NCBI RefSeq assembly: GCF_003614975.1
Contig: NZ_QZWI01000025.1
Coordinates: 1 to 35,499, forward strand
Length of the DNA: 35,499 bases
Direction of reading: 5' to 3'
Source of the DNA: Rahnella bruchi
GTDB lineage: Bacteria > Pseudomonadota > Gammaproteobacteria > Enterobacterales > Enterobacteriaceae
Below, one piece after another: positions 34,360 through 35,499 of this stretch. Numbering within the stretch: position 1 is the first letter of the stretch; each line of letters starts with the position of its first letter. Below the pieces are notes generated by a model, which made no database searches, was not told the DNA's origin, and was given only the letters and a program-made list of their open reading frames with translations. The position numbers were made by a program, and so were the translations under genes.

Positions 34360-35261
34360 TGAGCGCAATTTTAAAGCAGCACAGGGAGTTCATTTTGCAG
34401 AGCGAACAAAAACCTGATTTTCACGATGACCTGATCAAAGAGTTACTCTACTGGATCGAAATCAACTTAAGTGATCGTCTGACCATGGAAAAAGCTTCGA
34501 AAAAAACCGGCTATTCTCCGTGGTATCTTCAGCGTTTGTTTAAAAGTAAAACGGGTTACGCACTGGGCAAATACATCCGTGATCGCCGTCTGACCATGGC
34601 GGCAATCGCGTTACGTCTTACCAATATGCCAATCCTCGATATTTCGTTGTATTACTCTTATGACTCGCAGCAAACATTCACCCGTTCATTCAAAAAGAAT
34701 TTCGCAGAAACACCGGGAATGTATCGTCGCAATGCGTCATGGACAATGAACGGGATCACGGCCCCCCTGACCGTCGATGAGTTTCCTCAACCTAAATATG
34801 AAATTGTCGATTTGCCGGAGATGGCGTTCGATGGGGAAACTGTCGTCCATTCGTATCCGATAGAAGCGCTATTCAACAGTAAAAACCACGTTCACCGCGC
34901 CGGATTACTGCGCTATCTGGAAACGCCGGAATCACTGCTGGCACCTGTCTGGGGGCTTTCAGATTGCCGACCTGATACAGGGGATGAAGTCGCCAATGCC
35001 TTGCAGATGGAATACACCGTGGCGCATCAAGTCAACAGGAGTGACAGCCATACGATTCTGGTACCTGCCAGCCGGTATCTGAAGATCAACTATCCTTACG
35101 ATCTCAGCCGGTTGAATGATTTTATCCTGTATCTGTATTCGGTATTTTTACCGACGCTGGGTCTGGAGTTCATCATGCAACCCGATCTCGAAAAGTATTC
35201 GCGTGAATCCGCGCTTAACGGCGTCACCTGCGAATACTATATTCCGCTGGCGCAGCTCTGA
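34359..35261 (+). CDS. Rob-like AraC/XylS-family regulator with GyrI-like C-terminal domain
   Basis: A 300-residue protein. The N-terminal AraC DNA-binding domain (about 20-120) closely follows Rob, MarA and SoxS: MEKASKKTGYSPWYLQRLFK, TGYALGKYIRDRRL, ALRLTNMPILDISLYY and DSQQTFTRSFKKNF. A GyrI-like small-molecule-binding domain (about 140-297) follows, ending EYYIPLAQL. Rob-type regulators activate stress and efflux genes after binding effectors. The ATG overlaps the emrE stop (TAATG). A TTG at 34395 with GGGAG six nt upstream is a real alternative start, giving 288 residues. It forms a three-gene drug-response operon with tetR and emrE. Confidence 0.88.
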   Translation: MSAILKQHREFILQSEQKPDFHDDLIKELLYWIEINLSDRLTMEKASKKTGYSPWYLQRLFKSKTGYALGKYIRDRRLTMAAIALRLTNMPILDISLYYSYDSQQTFTRSFKKNFAETPGMYRRNASWTMNGITAPLTVDEFPQPKYEIVDLPEMAFDGETVVHSYPIEALFNSKNHVHRAGLLRYLETPESLLAPVWGLSDCRPDTGDEVANALQMEYTVAHQVNRSDSHTILVPASRYLKINYPYDLSRLNDFILYLYSVFLPTLGLEFIMQPDLEKYSRESALNGVTCEYYIPLAQL

Positions 35262-35324
35262 GTAAACTGGCAAGGGCTTAGCAGAGTGGTATTTAGCATT
35301 TGCCCCGTAAACCCTCGCCCAGTC

Positions 35325-35349
35325 TGAACTGACCCCATAAAGTTGGACG
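35325..35349 (+). mobile_element. Possible IS3-family (IS150-like) terminal inverted repeat
   Basis: A 25-bp stretch opening TGAACTGACCCC and closing AGTTGGACG resembles the terminal repeats of IS3-family elements of the IS150 type, from memory. It points inward to the right. No IS3 transposase is visible in the short remaining sequence, so it may be a remnant, or simply the end of the adjacent IS200/IS605 element. Confidence 0.35.
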
Positions 35350-35364
35350 GGGATATAAGGGGTG

Positions 35365-35499
35365 CTAATCAGGGGTTTTCTGCAATTCAACATACGCTTT
35401 CAGTGTTTCAATTGTTGCTCCGCCAGCGCTACAGGCAAAGTAGGAACGTGACCAGAGCACTCCGGCATTACTTTGTTTGCAAAGATGGGTATTTAAAAT
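35365..35499 (-). CDS. tnpA: IS200/IS605-type transposase TnpA, C-terminal part (runs off window)
   Basis: The last 44 codons of a leftward gene. NAGVLWSRSYFACSAGGATI followed by ETLKAYVELQKTPD and a TAG stop matches the conserved end of Y1 HUH transposases (the GxLWSxSYFVxSxGG...YVExQ pattern). These single-strand transposases use a Tyr and HUH motif upstream of this part, outside the window. Whether the full gene is intact cannot be told. Confidence 0.75.
   Translation of the reverse strand: MLNTHLCKQSNAGVLWSRSYFACSAGGATIETLKAYVELQKTPD

Noticed and set aside
1-35499. CRISPR array, tRNA or rRNA genes
   Set aside because: No regularly spaced direct repeats and no cloverleaf or rRNA-like sequence were seen on either strand by eye.

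Overview
The window looks like chromosomal DNA from a Gram-negative enterobacterium. A Yersiniaceae member (Rahnella, Serratia, Rouxiella or a relative) fits best; this is inferred from protein resemblance and no database was searched. Supporting signs are an Hcp of the common enterobacterial type, an Aer-type aerotaxis receptor, a YhfL-type lipoprotein, FliA-type flagellar promoters and an EmrE-like pump.

Positions 1-15679 (all minus strand) hold part of a type VI secretion system (T6SS), transcribed right to left: tssB, tssC, tssK, tssL, an OmpA-domain anchor, hcp, clpV (tssH), vgrG, a PAAR tip protein, a VasX/BTH_I2691-type membrane-active effector, and a small membrane protein that runs to the window edge. 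Many junctions overlap (ATGA or TAATG), so this is a coupled operon. The membrane and baseplate genes tssM, tssA, tssE, tssF, tssG and tssJ are absent and presumably lie to the left. An 830-bp AT-rich region (15680-16510) separates tssB from the next gene and carries a cluster of TAGGA/TCCTA motifs.

Positions 16494-20536 are a chemotaxis block: a transmembrane methyl-accepting chemotaxis protein (+), a GNAT acetyltransferase (+) and an Aer-type PAS chemoreceptor (-). Both receptors have near-consensus sigma-28 (FliA) promoters with exact 15-nt spacing, which tie them to the flagellar regulon.

Positions 20757-24315 hold an orphan tyrosine recombinase, preceded by a perfect 10-bp inverted repeat, and then ovoA (5-histidylcysteine sulfoxide synthase/methyltransferase of ovothiol synthesis).

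Positions 24316-31278 hold a 2091-residue autotransporter with an internally duplicated beta-solenoid passenger, followed by a convergent 55-residue lipoprotein gene (yhfL family).

Positions 31672-35261 hold a secreted tannase/feruloyl-esterase-family hydrolase, then a compact overlapping drug-resistance operon of TetR regulator, EmrE-like SMR pump and Rob-like AraC regulator. A candidate TetR operator lies just upstream of this operon. The right edge enters an insertion sequence (the 3' end of an IS200/IS605-type tnpA) next to a sequence resembling an IS3-family terminal repeat.

No CRISPR array, tRNA or rRNA gene was seen. I did not find a wholly new system. The most unusual items are the T6SS effector module, the esterase lacking the family's paired cysteines, the orphan integrase with its palindrome, and the autotransporter architecture.
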